A DNA stretch of 64,000 bases, taken from assembly GCA_963932145.1 (NCBI GenBank), contig OZ010599.1, forward strand, positions 43,749,344 to 43,813,343, read 5' to 3'. Below are positions 52,153-64,000 of this stretch, piece after piece. Every line of letters starts with the position of its first letter. Position 1 is the first letter of the stretch. Made by a program: the position numbers and the translations under genes. The DNA is from Acanthosepion lycidas. Lineage: Eukaryota > Mollusca > Cephalopoda > Sepiida > Sepiidae. The notes under the pieces are model-generated. The model did not search any database. It was not told the DNA's origin and was given only the letters and a program-made list of their open reading frames with translations.

Positions 52153-52729
52153 ACAAGGTGGGCCAAAAGTAGGCTTACACTTAGTAGATATGCACTTTCC
52201 AGTTTTTAAAAACATTTTCTTACATTTATATTTATTTGTTACAATCATATCTGTTCAAAACTGTTTTTGTGCATTTGTTTAACACTTTACTTACATTTTT
52301 TTAGCACGGTTTAATCTCTTAAGTGCTCAAAAATGTCCTCCTTCAGCATTGCAACATTCTTTTAATCTCTCCAGAACACTGACACACAGCACAACACAAA
52401 TGCTGATCGGCATCAATTTCAATAAATACTTCTGAGATGTACTTTTTAATTTGTCCACTGTGTGGGGATTTCTTCTCATAAACCTTGTTCTTTACTACAC
52501 TCCAAAAAAAAAAAAAAATCCATTGGTGAACTTGGTAGCCATTTGATGTTGCCTCTTCTGAACCAATGCTGTGGAAAGGTTTGGTTAAGGTAGTCCCTTA
52601 CTGCCAAAGCATAATGAGAAAGTATTTTATCTTGTTGAAAGAATAGTTTGGCAAAGTTAGCTCTGGTCTTGAACTGTGATCTAAGACATGAAATAGATAG
52701 TAAAATAACTGTAAGCCTACTTTTGGACC

Positions 52730-52736
<7 letters not shown>
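52153..52736 (-). mobile_element. Mariner/Tc1-type element, internally deleted
   Basis: The terminal inverted repeats share GGTGG-CCAAAAGTAGGCTTACA, left at about 52156-52180 and reversed on the right at about 52709-52733. On the - strand a fragment of the transposase C-terminus is readable: VVKNKVYEKKSPHSGQIKKY, ISEVFIEIDADQHLCCAVCQ, then RMLQC and a stop within the GGHFEH-type end. The right end joins a (TA)n tract. Confidence 0.75.

Positions 52737-52780
<44 letters not shown>
52734..52780 (+). repeat. (TA)n microsatellite
   Basis: 47 bp TA run that begins at the terminal TA of the mariner element. Confidence 0.97.
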
Positions 52781-52782
<2 letters not shown>

Positions 52783-53554
52783 CAAATGCTAAGTGAATAT
52801 CATCTACAATATTTTATTTTAAAAAAATATAATGTTATAAACCTGAAAGATATAAAATTTGACTTTCTCGGTGTTATTTTGTCTGCTTATTTGATGCTAT
52901 GAAAAATTTTAATGACTACAAATTATTAGATTTATTTTGTAATTTGGAAAGTCTGCATTGTCCGACCAATTTATGTACAAAGAGATAATTCTCTCACAAA
53001 GTTCAAATGCCAAGATCAATATTTTTTTGTTACATGTTTGAGAACATTTTCAAAACATTCCTATTTATATAAAAATTTACAGCCTCCGTATTGTAAATAG
53101 TTGTAGCTTTCTTGTTGATTTTCCTAATGTTTGTAGTTGTGACAAGCATATAGAAAATGGTTGGTTTACAAATTCTTAGAGAAATTCTTTCATCTGTTAC
53201 TCCATTTCTTTTCTCAAATTACTATTTTGTTAAGAGCCCAACATGAATTTTTTTTTAAATTCCGAAACATTCAACATTGACAGTGGTTCTATTGTCAGCA
53301 CTTAAGGATAGGTCTGGTATATCAAAATTTCTTTTATTGGTTGTTTGACTGTAAAGCAAGAATATTACTTGGATGTTTACAAATAGGATGTTTGAAAATT
53401 TGAAATAGAACTGTTGTGGTATGATGAAAAAAATAGCCATGATCTTTTAAATTTAATTCTGACAATAATATTTTTGAATATATGTATTCAGTAACTTTTA
53501 ATTGATATACAGAATTATTTAAAAAATAGTTTATAAATATCTATTTTGGATGTG

Positions 53555-53800
53555 TGGGTGGTGTAATGGATAATGGCATGAAACTATTAATTGGAGATCA
53601 GAGTTCCAATTCCTTTTAGGTTCATTATATTCACTTATGCACAAATACAAAGGAAAGGTATGAATCCACCTCTTCTCACCCAGCTATGGGCTAATTAGTA
53701 AGATTTGTATCACTAAAGCCATTATCTCAAAAAAAATTCTTACACTCTAAAAACATTTTTGGGATTTAAATAACCTGCAAAGGGTTAAGCCATAGAAAAT
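53555..53800 (+). repeat. tRNA-derived SINE (body as in the 5S-headed element)
   Basis: Head GGTGGTGTAATGGATAATGG (box A), box-B CAGAGTTCCAATTCC, then TATGAATCCACCTCTTCTC, AGCTATGGGCTAAT and AAATAACCTGCAAAGGGTT. It is collinear with 17330-17560 but has no 5S segment in front, which defines the junction of the chimera. Confidence 0.78.
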
Positions 53801-54394
53801 GAATTGACCAGTCAAAATTCACCCTGAATAAACTTAAAAGAATATTCAATTTCTGATTATATTTAATTTATCAATTATCCAGTTCCTAATTTCATTCTAA
53901 AGTTAGGTAGAAACTTGATTTAATAAACCAATTTCAAATCATATTAAAGTACCTAAATGACTTGCTAATCAAGTTACAACAGTATTGTTCACGTTTACTT
54001 GCCATTGGTACTGGAAAACTTCTGACTCTCTTTGTTGCAGTAAAATGTCAGCCCAACTTATTGTGATTTTTGTCCATCTATAAATTTTCCAAGGAATGAA
54101 ATGCCTTCCTTTCTTCTTTATACACCATCCATATAAATGTAAGTGCATTCTATTAATATTTATTAAGTTTATACAATGATTTTTGAGGCTGTTTAAACAA
54201 AAATAAAATTATATGTCCACAATTTTCAATTTACTATATATTTTCACAACACCATGTAATGAGAAGATAATCATTAATTTTTTTTAATGTTCTATTTCTA
54301 TCCTTAAAATTAACCTGTTAATAATTGTTTTATTTCCCTTTTCCCCAAGCTAACGATGGAAACTATAAAAAGTTTACAAATAAACATAACCTCA

Positions 54395-54528
54395 ACTGAA
54401 TGTGGTGATTTTTCTAAGGCTGAAAGTATGGGGCACCTAGTGAGGATCGAATTCACTATTCAGTCAATTGATCAAGCAAGACAAGCTTGCTAACCATTAC
54501 ACTGTGTCAAAGTACCCAATACCTCAAA
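54395..54528 (-). repeat. tRNA-derived SINE fragment
   Basis: Reversed, it reads GACACAGTGTAATGGTTAGC (box A) and GTGAATTCGATCCTCACTAG (box B). It is the same family as 37378. Confidence 0.7.
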
Positions 54529-54617
54529 TGGATAGGTAGTGTAAAAAAAATAAAATAAAATGCCAAGGAATAAAATAAATACAAAAATTGATACAATTCA
54601 ATTTGGGAAGTTTAGTG

Positions 54618-55014
54618 CAGGATTTCCCAAACTTTATGAATTGCAACCCCCTTTTATTGCAACCTTGCTATCTATAGCTTGGTAAAAGAAGTTTTGGCCC
54701 TTCTCTGCCTGTTCCTTAATCATGTAAATTAAAAATAAAATAGGAAATGTGACATTTATTTAATATGATGGAAAATTTCTTCCCAGTTATTATTTAATTT
54801 TAAATTTTTAGATTTGTTTATATCACAAATATACAATCAGAAAGTTTCATTTTTATTTAATTATTTTGCGGGAAAATTTGCAGTAATCAGAAAATAATGA
54901 CTCTAAAATTAAAACATAAGTTTTAAAAAACATGGTCAATTGCATTCACAAACTAATTGAATTTTTTGTACAGTACTTCATGGGGATCACAACCCTGCAC
55001 TTTGGGAAGGTGGG
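54618..55014. mobile_element. hAT MITE (397 bp) with perfect 8-bp TSD
   Basis: The left end is CAGGATTTCCCAAACTTTAT and the reversed right end is CCCACCTTCCCAAAGTGCAG. The core TTCCCAAA-T is shared, followed by a C-rich block on each side. It is flanked by exact GTTTAGTG at 54610-54617 and 55015-55022. No coding sequence. Confidence 0.82.
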
Positions 55015-55677
55015 GTTTAGTGAATCCTTTTTTTTTTTTAATTTTTCTTTATCCAAACTGATTTTTTTCTTATACTTTCTTAATTAGTTTTACAAGGTTT
55101 AGTGAGTTGAAAGTTTGTGTGTGTGATTGTTTAAGATCTTTTGCTCACATCATTACTCAACTGACGTAAAAACTTACAAAAGGTGTCTGCCAGGTCAGTT
55201 CCACTTTTCTAACTAGTCTGGATGACTATTCATTTTGTTTTATGACAGTTATCATAAATTAATATAAAAAAGATAGAATATTGGTAGGGGTAATATCTGT
55301 TGTAATTAAGAGGAAATTTATCAATTTTCTTGTTTCTGTAAAAACAAGAGGGCTTGTATAAGGAATAGTCAGTGCCCAAGAAAATAGCATAAGCAACAGA
55401 AAAAAAAGCAGCCTAATCAAATTACAATACATTCAGACCTAAAAGCCAAACCTAATTTTTATAGAGGGAAGGCTTTAAAGACAATGTATGTTGTCTCTAA
55501 TACTTTCAAGTGAAAGTTCAAATTTGCCTGACTCGGAATTGAAAACATGTCTTTACGACACATCAATTTGACTTTTGTTTTTTTGTTTTTTGTTTTTTTA
55601 CAATAATCGTTTTTCCTGTTGTCTATGCGAATTTTGGTGGTGGAATCATTTGTATTTTCCTGTTGTTTGATTTTTCC

Positions 55678-55678
<1 letters not shown>

Positions 55679-55710
<32 letters not shown>
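55679..55710 (+). repeat. Poly-T tract
   Basis: T run of about 32 bases. A G-run of about 10 lies at 55974-55983. Confidence 0.95.
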
Positions 55711-55716
<6 letters not shown>

Positions 55717-56982
55717 AATTTCCCAAAATATAATTTCTAGATTTCCTTAACAGTACCTTTGGTGTTTTCCTCTGATGTTCCATCCATCAATCGTAAATAA
55801 ATTGAAAGCAGAAAATTCAATAAAAAAATACAAAAAAAAACCCTATCATCTAAAAACATGAGAAACACCAAATGCTATATATCAAAAATCTATAACGACC
55901 AAAAGCTTTTAAAAGACTATAGTGGCATAATAGATTTGTCATAACAGCAAATTGGAAGCAAAGAAACAATTTGGGGGGGGGGGGCGTCAAATTAAATGAA
56001 ATGAAATACAACTTGAAGAAAGATAAAAATAAGTACAACTAAAATTATTTCCCCTGTCTGCCTGCAGATGGTATCTGTCTTTGCCCTGAGACAAAAAAAA
56101 AAAGCCTAAAACGTGGAGTGGAAATATTTTAAGGGCAAAATAAAACATTTTTTCTGTTTTCTTCCATTTTTTCTTTCATGGTGCTATCTGTCGTACGAGT
56201 TGAATATCAATTTCGTTTTGGTGACTGTTAATTCCTCAAAAGCCCATCTCCACATCTCAAAGAATTTCTTATTGGTATTTTGAATATCGTTCCTTCGTTC
56301 GTCGTACATCACAATTTTCAAGCCTTTTCCTCCAACGTGACTATTTTTATATGGCAAATCTTGATCCTTCTTTTTCTATCGAAGTTTATTCTTTATAAGT
56401 TTCGTAATTTCCCAGTCGGTCTATAATTTTAAGTGCGTAAGTAAAATGTCCGACTTCGTTTTTTCCTCTTTATTCTTGTGATTTTAGTACAAAAAAGCAA
56501 GTAAAATAATGCATATATATATTTTGTGAAATTTGGAATGTCTATTTTCACTCAATTTTGTGTTTTATAATTCACATCTTGATCTAAATAAAAATACTTC
56601 ACCTCTCCTGTTTCTTTTTAAGATATATTCATTCAAATATTTTTAAAGAAATTATTTTATTTAAATATCCCTTTTTACGAACTGTGCAATGTTTTTCAAC
56701 TCTACCTAAAAAAAAATTCACCATATATAGTTGTTTTGTTGTTTTTTTGTTTTTTTTTTTTCTTATCTGTGAATTTATTCAAATATCTTTCTTAAAAAAA
56801 TGATGCATACAGCATGCACCTTTTAATTTTTTTTACTTTTCTATCCCCACTGTCGGGTTTGTTAAGTGAAAAAAAAAAAATTCAAGCCATTTCTTTCCTT
56901 TATTGATTAAAAGCTCAAACCAACCAATCACCTCTGGGACTTTCATCATAATACCAGATGTGGCTGGGGTTCTATCAAATTA

Positions 56983-57365
56983 CGAATTTTTTAGGTAATA
57001 AATGGCATGATAAAATGGCACAAGTGGAAAAAAATACGAAAAAAAAATCTCCATTTGATAGTAGTTGATTTTATAATCTGTTTTGTATATGTAGCCTTGG
57101 AAGCAAATCTTCTTTCCTTTATTACTTAATGACTTTCATGATGCGTTTGTGGTAGAGCCACTGAGATCAATGGTGTGTGAGTGTGACGGTTCCTAGACAA
57201 CTGAACCAGAAGTAAATAATTGTCCTACGATTAGAAATTTAACTTTAAATAGTTTAAAATTAAACAGCTACTGGTGTTTAATTTTATGTTGTAATGTCTG
57301 TTTTTCACTTGTGCCACTTTTTTCACTTGTGTCATTATTACCTCCTGCCATTATTACCGTTCACC
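56983..57365. mobile_element. MITE-like inverted-repeat element (383 bp)
   Basis: Ends containing GGTAATAAATGGCA (left) and, reversed on the right, GGTAATAATGGCA, each followed by a GACACAAGTG/GGCACAAGTG motif. A 9-bp direct repeat ATCAAATTA flanks at 56974-56982 and 57366-57374. No coding potential. The superfamily is undetermined. Confidence 0.55.
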
Positions 57366-57374
57366 ATCAAATTA

Positions 57375-60300
57375 TAGGTGGTTGGATTAGGTAAACCGTA
57401 AAAAAATTAGCTCAGTACTTCATTTTACCTGCTTTGAAATAGCTTGTAAAGCAGTACAAGTTGGATAATAAAAGAAAAATGCAAGTAAAATTATATTGAT
57501 TAGCAAAAGCAAACATTCACATCAGGTCTGTGTAATGATGATAACATAGTGAAATTAAAATTGAATTTCAGTTGTAATTTTAAATCCGAAGATTAACGAT
57601 AGTCACGGCACTGGATGCGTAATAATGGTCATAAGGCAGTGGATATCTACACTTTCATCAATAATAGAAACATTTTTTAGTTCATTCATATATCACTCAA
57701 AGTCAAATAAAACTTGTGATTTTTTTCTTCATACCTCCACAAATGACCCCACCCCAATTTCATTTTCTATTTGAGAATCTTTCGCACTCGGTGTAATAAA
57801 AAAAAAAAAAATCATTCAATTATGTGTTTTAATTTTAAAATGTATGTCATTATCTCCACATTAAAATAAGTTACTATTTAGAATGATAAATATAAGGACG
57901 AATAAAAATTGAATCAAAAAAAAGATAAATTTTATTGACATCCAAGTTATTCCAGCCTTCACTTGCATCCGACATTAAAAAAAAGTGTCCGGCCTCCCCG
58001 TTTGTTGTTCATGTATTTTTCTCTCCAAACTGTTTTTATGAATTAAAATTCCATTTTCTCACAATGATCACAGTAAAATACATTCCACTGAAGTTTCAAT
58101 GTATAATTTTGGGTATATTTCTTCCCCAAGTCTTGTCTTTCAGATATATTCAGTGGTACGATTTGTGTTGAAATTGTTTGCCATCCATATTTGTTGTTTT
58201 AAAAGAAATTCTTGAAATAAAATGTGTCGTGTCTGAATGTTTTTTTGTTTTTAGTTTTTTTTTATTTTTTAACTTGTCACACGTTTATGCTTTCTTGGAT
58301 GCTGCCGGCTTATTCAGAATGAAACAAGCCTTAAAGCAAACGTCAAAAATAAAAAAAATAATAAAATTAAAAACAAAAAAATTCTATTTGACTGTTTTTC
58401 ATGAAAGACGATTTCCATGAAGTTATAACGTGATTCAATAATGGAAGTCAAGTTTGTCAATATTTTTTGACAATTACAAAAATCCTTTATCAATCAAAGC
58501 AAAAAAAAAAAAAAATAATTATAATTTCTGTAAATAAGAAAAAAAAAAGTTTGTATATCTGTCATTTTCCTTTAAAAATCGTGCATCTAAGTAGGTCTAA
58601 AACTAAAAGTTAGTTTGCTTTTAAGTTTTTTTTTTCTTTGCCATTGAAACGAAAACTTGTATTTTATTTTCACTATCGTCTTCAGTTATGACACACTAGG
58701 GCAAGTTGATTTTTCACTTTTTTATGAAATCAACATTGCACTGTGTGAAACCTGAGGTTTGATGTGATTAAATAAAAATCCATAGCTGTTTTTTTTTTTA
58801 TTTTTTTTTTTTGTTTTTTTGAGATCGTCTGCAGTTTTTTGCTTTAGCTTACAGACTCTGACTTCAAAATTTTACTATTTCAAGAATAAAAATCAAAACA
58901 AATTGTAATATTTTGTATTAGAGAAATAAATTGAATGGATATTCAAACCAAAATTCTTATGAATCACCTCAAGCAAACAATTTTTCTTACTGTATTCGAT
59001 AAGTAAAAACTAAAAGCTGTGTAGTAAAAAAAAAAAAAAAATAATATGTAAAAGATTACATTAGAATACTTAATGAATAAGAAGATTTGTTAGATACTGA
59101 TTTAATAAAAAATTTAAAAAAAGATAAAAGTGTATAACACCATAATACTGCTGGGCACACATGAGACAGAATTTTTTAAAATTTGCATTGTTTATTGAAA
59201 ATCACACTAAAAAAATATCGCACTATATAACATTTTACATCATAATACAGCTAAATTGTTCAGTATAATTTCCTTTTTACTCTTATACTTATGACATATT
59301 GACTTAGCAATAATGTGCTTGTCTTGTACCATGCACCTTTCCATATGCAATTTCTAAAACTTTACTAAATTATAAATTTCTAAACCTCTGCTATAAGACT
59401 TTTACTGATCACCGGTATTAAATTCCAACGCTACGATTTTGAACCTAAATTTAACCTTTAAACTCCCTCCTCAAAAAAACAGTAACGATTTAATTTACAA
59501 TGTCAAACCCCAGCTTTCAAATGGAGTGCAATATCATGGTTCCAGAATCGACCTGCTTTAATGACACACATTCAGACGCTGCGAGGTGAATACCTCCCCC
59601 CCCCACCACCACCACCACCAAAAAAAAAAAAAAATCACTAGACTTCACACATGGACTAATGCTACAATATATAAACACGTTAAATCAACTTAGCCAATGA
59701 AAACTAACTGCACAGAATTTGAAATGTGAAACCTTTCTGATTAAGCTAAAAGTGAAACATTAAATTTATAAACATTTTCCCCTATATTTGTTCCTTATTT
59801 AATCATTTCATTATTCCATAGTGAAATGGATTTGGACACTGCAAAATTTATAATTGACTTCCTTTTTATTAGTAGCCCATCTTATTTAAAAAGTCAACTC
59901 CCAAAAATAGGAAATTTCAAAATTTCTTTGTTTTTTCAACAAAAGTAGTTCAATCTGATCTTTTCTAGTTATGGCTGATTTATCGAACGGAATACGTTAC
60001 AAGGTCGAATTTTAAAATGGGGATCCCACATGTACAAAGCAGAACCAAAAATAGTCCATTCATGAGCGGGGTGTGAGTGCAACAAGTGCCAGATAATGAC
60101 GCTAAACTCCTATAGAGGGATGTATTATCTATCGTCTCCTCCACCACCACTCCATCCCGGGGCTGGAATTAAATAGTTGACGCTTGTGGATAATTTTCGT
60201 TGACTGCTACACAAAGCCATCTAATAATTTTGTTAGGATGACGTAAGCAGCAAACAGACCAAAATGAAGAACCATTTCATCATTGAAAAGGGAAAAAAGA

Positions 60301-61225
60301 GGTGGAAATTGCAGTGAAACAATTGTTTTTGTTTTTTGTTTTTTTTTTCCATGAAGTAAAACATTCCTTTGCTGTAAATGCAAAGAAACGTCAATATGGC
60401 CGCCAACAATTGTCGTGTTCTCTCGAATCATTTGATTTGAAAGTGCTTTTATTTGTCCTGTTCATTTGAAATTCCAGCCTTTTAACATTCCCTCATTTTT
60501 ACTTTTATTTTCTTTTGAAACGCAATGAATTGTCACATCACCTGACACAAAATGAAAGCGCACATCAACCCAAATACAATTCAAATAATTCAAGTAAATA
60601 TTTCAAGCTTCCAAGATTTTAAGAGTGGCATTTTCAAGGTCGACGCACCTTAAATGCTGCCACCTTGTGACAGAATGATGCAAGCGACAAAAATAAATAC
60701 AAAGAAAAACAATAATGGGGAATACTTACCAAGACAAATGGAAAAAAAATGCATTGACAAAGTCTTTCAAAAAGCATTGGTATTTCCAGATTTTGAAAAA
60801 GCAAAGTAAATATCATCTTCATAACTACATCAGATCAATCTTGACCATTGTGCTAAGCCATTTAATGTGGGTTTTGTGTGTGTATGTATGTATATATACG
60901 AACCTAAAGAGCAAGGTTCTTTAGGCTCGTAGTTAGATTTGCTCTACTTAGTGTATTGAGCACTTTGATTAGTTATTTTTACTTTACTCGTGTCAGAGTT
61001 TTTTTTCTTTGGACTCTGAGCTTGGATTCTGGTCGATTCTTTTCGCCTGAATTACATGTTCTTAGTTCTTTTTTTGTTATTCCTTATTTTTCCTTGGGTA
61101 TTGGTTTGTTCATTTACAAGCCAATACACTTAAAGTTTTTCCGGACGAATATACTTACTTATATTTATATAAGATTATATATATATATCGCACGTATAGT
61201 GCTGGTGTTAATAAAACTGCTTGAT
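57375..61225 (+). other. Repeat-poor downstream stretch
   Basis: Apart from homopolymer runs, a (CCA)n patch near 59600 and a hairpin at 60899-60931, I recognise no transposon, RNA gene or coding motif. It could be distal 3' UTR, unannotated noncoding RNA or simple intergenic DNA. Confidence 0.45.
60899..60931. repeat. Short hairpin
   Basis: ACGA-A-CCTAAAGA pairs with TCTTTAGG-C-TCGT across a 7-nt loop (12 of 13 pairs). Confidence 0.8.
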
Positions 61226-61779
61226 GTAATATAACATAGCTCTTAAGTATATATTAATAAATATACATGTTATCCCTCACCGCTAGCACGCCTTGGAGTT
61301 TTAAAAGAAAAAAAAATTATATTAAAAATAAACAGCAATTTACATTAAAAATTAATCTTGCCAGAAATATTTGGAGAGAACAGTGCTGTATTTAAGTAGA
61401 TATTTATTTTCATACCAACATATAACCATCAATTCATTTCTCTTGTTAAATAAACTAGGGTTATTTAAATGTTTTAACATAACCGATTTTTCAACACACA
61501 CACATCAGTTACATTTATTACGTTCTCCATTATAAGCTTTAGCTTTAGATATAATTTCCCAATTGATTGATAGTAAGATGACATCATTCTTTAAGTGCCA
61601 GAAATATTTGTAGAGTGCTGTTTTTGTATTTTATATTAACAAAGGTCATTCAATAATGGTAAAAATGAAATCTTCAAGGATTTTCAGTGGAACCAAAATA
61701 AAATGTAGCATCGTTACCGACATAATATATATATATATATATATAACAGACTGATAAAAGTTAATTTGTTACTTTTAAC

Positions 61780-62225
61780 ATACTTGAACCTCTTGGGGTT
61801 TTATTTGCTTCTTTTCTTTTGCTTCGCTTGTGCGATATCACCTCCAGTCTAGACTCATCTTACCCTACGGCCCGACGCCTGATTGATCATGTCTACCTAA
61901 GATCAAATTCACAACGTGCGTAGGTTAGACTTGAGATCGAAGCAGTTACTTCGGTAACCAGACGTTGGAAGTGAGCTGGGAACGACGGAGTTGGTGTCTA
62001 ACCGGTTGCAACTGGTGTGAAGCCGTTAGCATCGACCGATCATCCCAATTGGTACCCTGACCAAAGTATTCCGCCGGGTAGCGAAGACTACCAATCGACC
62101 GGGGCACAAGCTGGTGGCAGCGACTAAGAGTCAACCCAAAAACGCCGGTAGGAGAAATATTACACTTTCGCGTCACGACTGGAAGTTGACCATGGGCCGA
62201 CAGCTCGGTGTCACATCCAAACATT
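61780..62225 (-). repeat. GC-rich island, probable retroposon of unknown class
   Basis: A block of about 450 bp with base composition near 50% GC and many CpG dinucleotides, sharply different from the AT-rich flanks. Read reversed, it ends in an A-rich tail GCAAAAGAAAAGAAGC-AAATAAAA, which suggests a retroposed element. The 92-residue - strand open frame has no recognisable domain. Confidence 0.5.
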
Positions 62226-62309
62226 AATTTAGATTTCCTTTGTAAGAAAAAAATTTATTAAATTACCATTTTGAAACGGCCATGAGCAGGAAGGTTATGT
62301 GGTCTTTCT

Positions 62310-63640
62310 TTTTATGTGCCGTGTCCTTTCAGGACGTAGGCGATCACGGCTCTCCACTTCCCCCTATTCCTTGTAGCTCTCAATAAGTTTCGTCCCTCTG
62401 CCACCTCCTCCAGACCATGTTCTATCATCCACTTGCTTAAGCCCGCCAGGTATGTCATGCATTGCTTTCCCTTGTCTCTCTTTCCCTCGTTACTTTCGAC
62501 CAGTGAGTATCAGATTCTCCAAGCCCTCCTTTCTCATTACGAGTCCCAGAAATTTCAGCTGCTTCCTCCTGATGTTAAGTATAAGCCTCCTCCTTGTTTG
62601 CATCCTTTCCAAAACCTCATCATTACTCACACGCTCGGTCCATGATATCCTCAGCATCCTTCTGTAGAAACACATTTCCGTCGCCTCAAGTTTCTTCTTC
62701 ATCTTTGAGGAGACCGTCCAACATTCGCTGCCGTAAAGGAGGATAGATGTAGCGTAACAGCTCAGTACTCTTTTCTTTGTCACCAAAGAAATCCTCGCAA
62801 TACTCTGACCAGCTTTTCGAATGCGTCCTTAGCCATCCCAATACGTCTACGGATCTCATTGTCGCACTTATCGTCCTCTATCGAAACAGTTCCCAGATGT
62901 TTTAACTTCTGCACCTTCTTGATTTTTGTGTCCACGACCTGTAAATCGCATTTCGCGCTCATCCTTTTACGGACAACTATGCATTCTGTCTTCTTGTAGT
63001 TTATGCTTAGTCACTTCTTCTCACTCTCCTTCGCTGCCTTCTGTAGGAGATTTTGTAGTTTCTCTTCCGTGTCTGCTATCAATACTGTGTCATCTGCGTA
63101 TCTTAAGTTGTTAAGATTGTAGCCGCCAATGCTGAATGCCGGTAGGATTTCCAATTCTCTCAGAATTGCTGTATAGGTTGAATAGGTCTGGGGTGAAGAC
63201 ATCCTTGCCTTACGCAACCTTTTTATTTTTGTATATTCGCTGAACTAGCTCCCTATGTGCATGCACGCTGTTTGCTGCCAGTATAGGTTCGTGATTATTC
63301 TAATATCTTTCCCGAATATATCAAGGTTCCAACAGATCCTTGTGGTGTACTTTGTCGAAGGCCTTTGCGTAGTCTCTGAAACATAGGTACACGTCCTTCT
63401 ACATTTGTATTGCTCTTTCGGATAACATTCTGAGCATGAATACCATGTTCCTTGTTCCAGTGTCTTTAACGAGCCCGCACTGTTCTTGTCCTATCTCTAG
63501 CCTGATTCTGCAGCGCGCTCTATTCATCAGAATATGGATGATTAGTTTTGTTATGTGGCTCATTACGCTGATTGTTCGGTGGAGTCCACATTTGTTTGAG
63601 CCTGGTTTCTTAGGCATTGCTACTAGTTGATCGTAAAACA
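62310..63640 (-). pseudogene. RTE-type LINE, 5'-truncated reverse transcriptase
   Basis: From right to left on the - strand: LVAMPKKPGSNKCGLHRTIS (RT motif 1-2), LEIGQEQCGLVKDTGTRNMV, MLSERAIQM, then after a frameshift ILRELEILPAFSIGGYNLNN and LRYADDTVLIADTEEKLQNL (catalytic YADD). Next come DLQVVDTKIKKVQKLKHLG, RRRIGMAKDAFEKL, ATSILLYGSECWTVSSKMKK, CFYRRMLRISWTERVSNDEV and finally a YVLKGHG-like end near 62330 with a short A-rich tail. Several frameshifts are present, so it is inactive as read, but the RT core residues survive. No endonuclease domain; 5' truncated as is usual for LINEs. Best-preserved member of the family in the window. Confidence 0.87.
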
Positions 63641-64000
63641 AATGGATAAACACAGAGGAAAAATAAACCTTTGTTTTTAAGGAGATTGGAAATTTCCTTT
63701 CCAATTCTTGAGTGGTCTGGTCGATGCATAAATCACAACATTGTACAAGCTGATAAAGAAAACTGACTGAAAATCCCTTTTGTTTTCGCTGCACCATCTG
63801 GAAGTGGGCTGAGGTTGACCGTTGACAAAGTGGGACTGGTAGAGAAAGAGAAGAGGGAGAAAGAGAGATTAGCACCACTTATATAGAAGTGATGGTACGA
63901 GGCAAAGTGTAGAGAGAGTAGAATTGGGGAGGGGACTTAATTCTCAAAACAACCGAAATTTGGAAAACCATGAGCAGATGTATTTTATATAGAGAAATTT
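63641..64000 (+). other. Window end, no recognised feature
   Basis: GA-rich and otherwise unclassified sequence. The - strand open frame that extends from the LINE into this stretch loses RT similarity beyond about 63640, which marks the truncation point. Confidence 0.5.

Noticed and set aside
61946-62224. 92-residue - strand open frame in the GC-rich island
   Set aside because: High GC reduces stop codons, and no domain or start context supports a gene.

Overview
The window is animal nuclear DNA. It is very AT-rich, has long introns with canonical GT-AG splice sites, many (TA)n and (CA)n microsatellites, and dense tRNA-derived SINEs, LINE remnants and DNA-transposon relics. I infer a mollusc, most likely a coleoid cephalopod of octopus type. 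This rests on the style of the SINEs and on RTE-type reverse transcriptase fragments that resemble those common in such genomes. No search was possible, so the taxon is inferred rather than read directly.

Only one cellular gene is visible: the 3' part of a copine on the + strand. Fourteen coding exons can be spliced in frame from position 263 to the TAA at 39366-39368. They encode the last 406 residues, which are the end of the C2A-C2B linker, the whole C2B domain, a lysine-rich linker and the whole von Willebrand A-like copine domain. The promoter, the start codon and the first C2 domain lie upstream of position 1. The protein is closest in style to copine-8/-5. It should be a cytosolic protein that binds phospholipid membranes in a calcium-dependent way.

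The 13 introns hold almost everything else. Intron 3 has a SINE whose tail has expanded into about six units, interrupted by a solo LTR with a 5-bp target-site duplication (TSD). Intron 5 has two LINE types, one present in opposite orientations. Introns 6 and 10 share an unclassified repeat of about 1.5 kb. Intron 7 has a palindromic mariner MITE with MADE1-like ends. Intron 8 has an RTE-like fragment and a 5S rRNA-headed SINE with a perfect 12-bp TSD. Intron 9 has a mariner relic, a palindrome and a hammerhead-ribozyme-like motif. Intron 11 has a hAT element of about 3.1 kb and Helitron helicase scraps. Intron 12 has an RTE 3' end.

Downstream of the stop codon (39369-64000) I find no second gene. 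This part holds the copine 3' UTR and flank, three non-autonomous hAT elements with 8-bp TSDs, a mariner derivative, a local duplication of about 0.6 kb, more SINEs, a comparatively repeat-poor stretch at about 55.7-61 kb, a GC-rich island of unknown origin, and at 62.3-63.6 kb the best preserved RTE-type reverse transcriptase, on the - strand.

The strongest candidate for something undescribed is the 5S-tRNA chimeric SINE at 17202-17574. The hammerhead-like motif at 24100-24145 and the palindromic mariner MITE at 15549-15647 come next.
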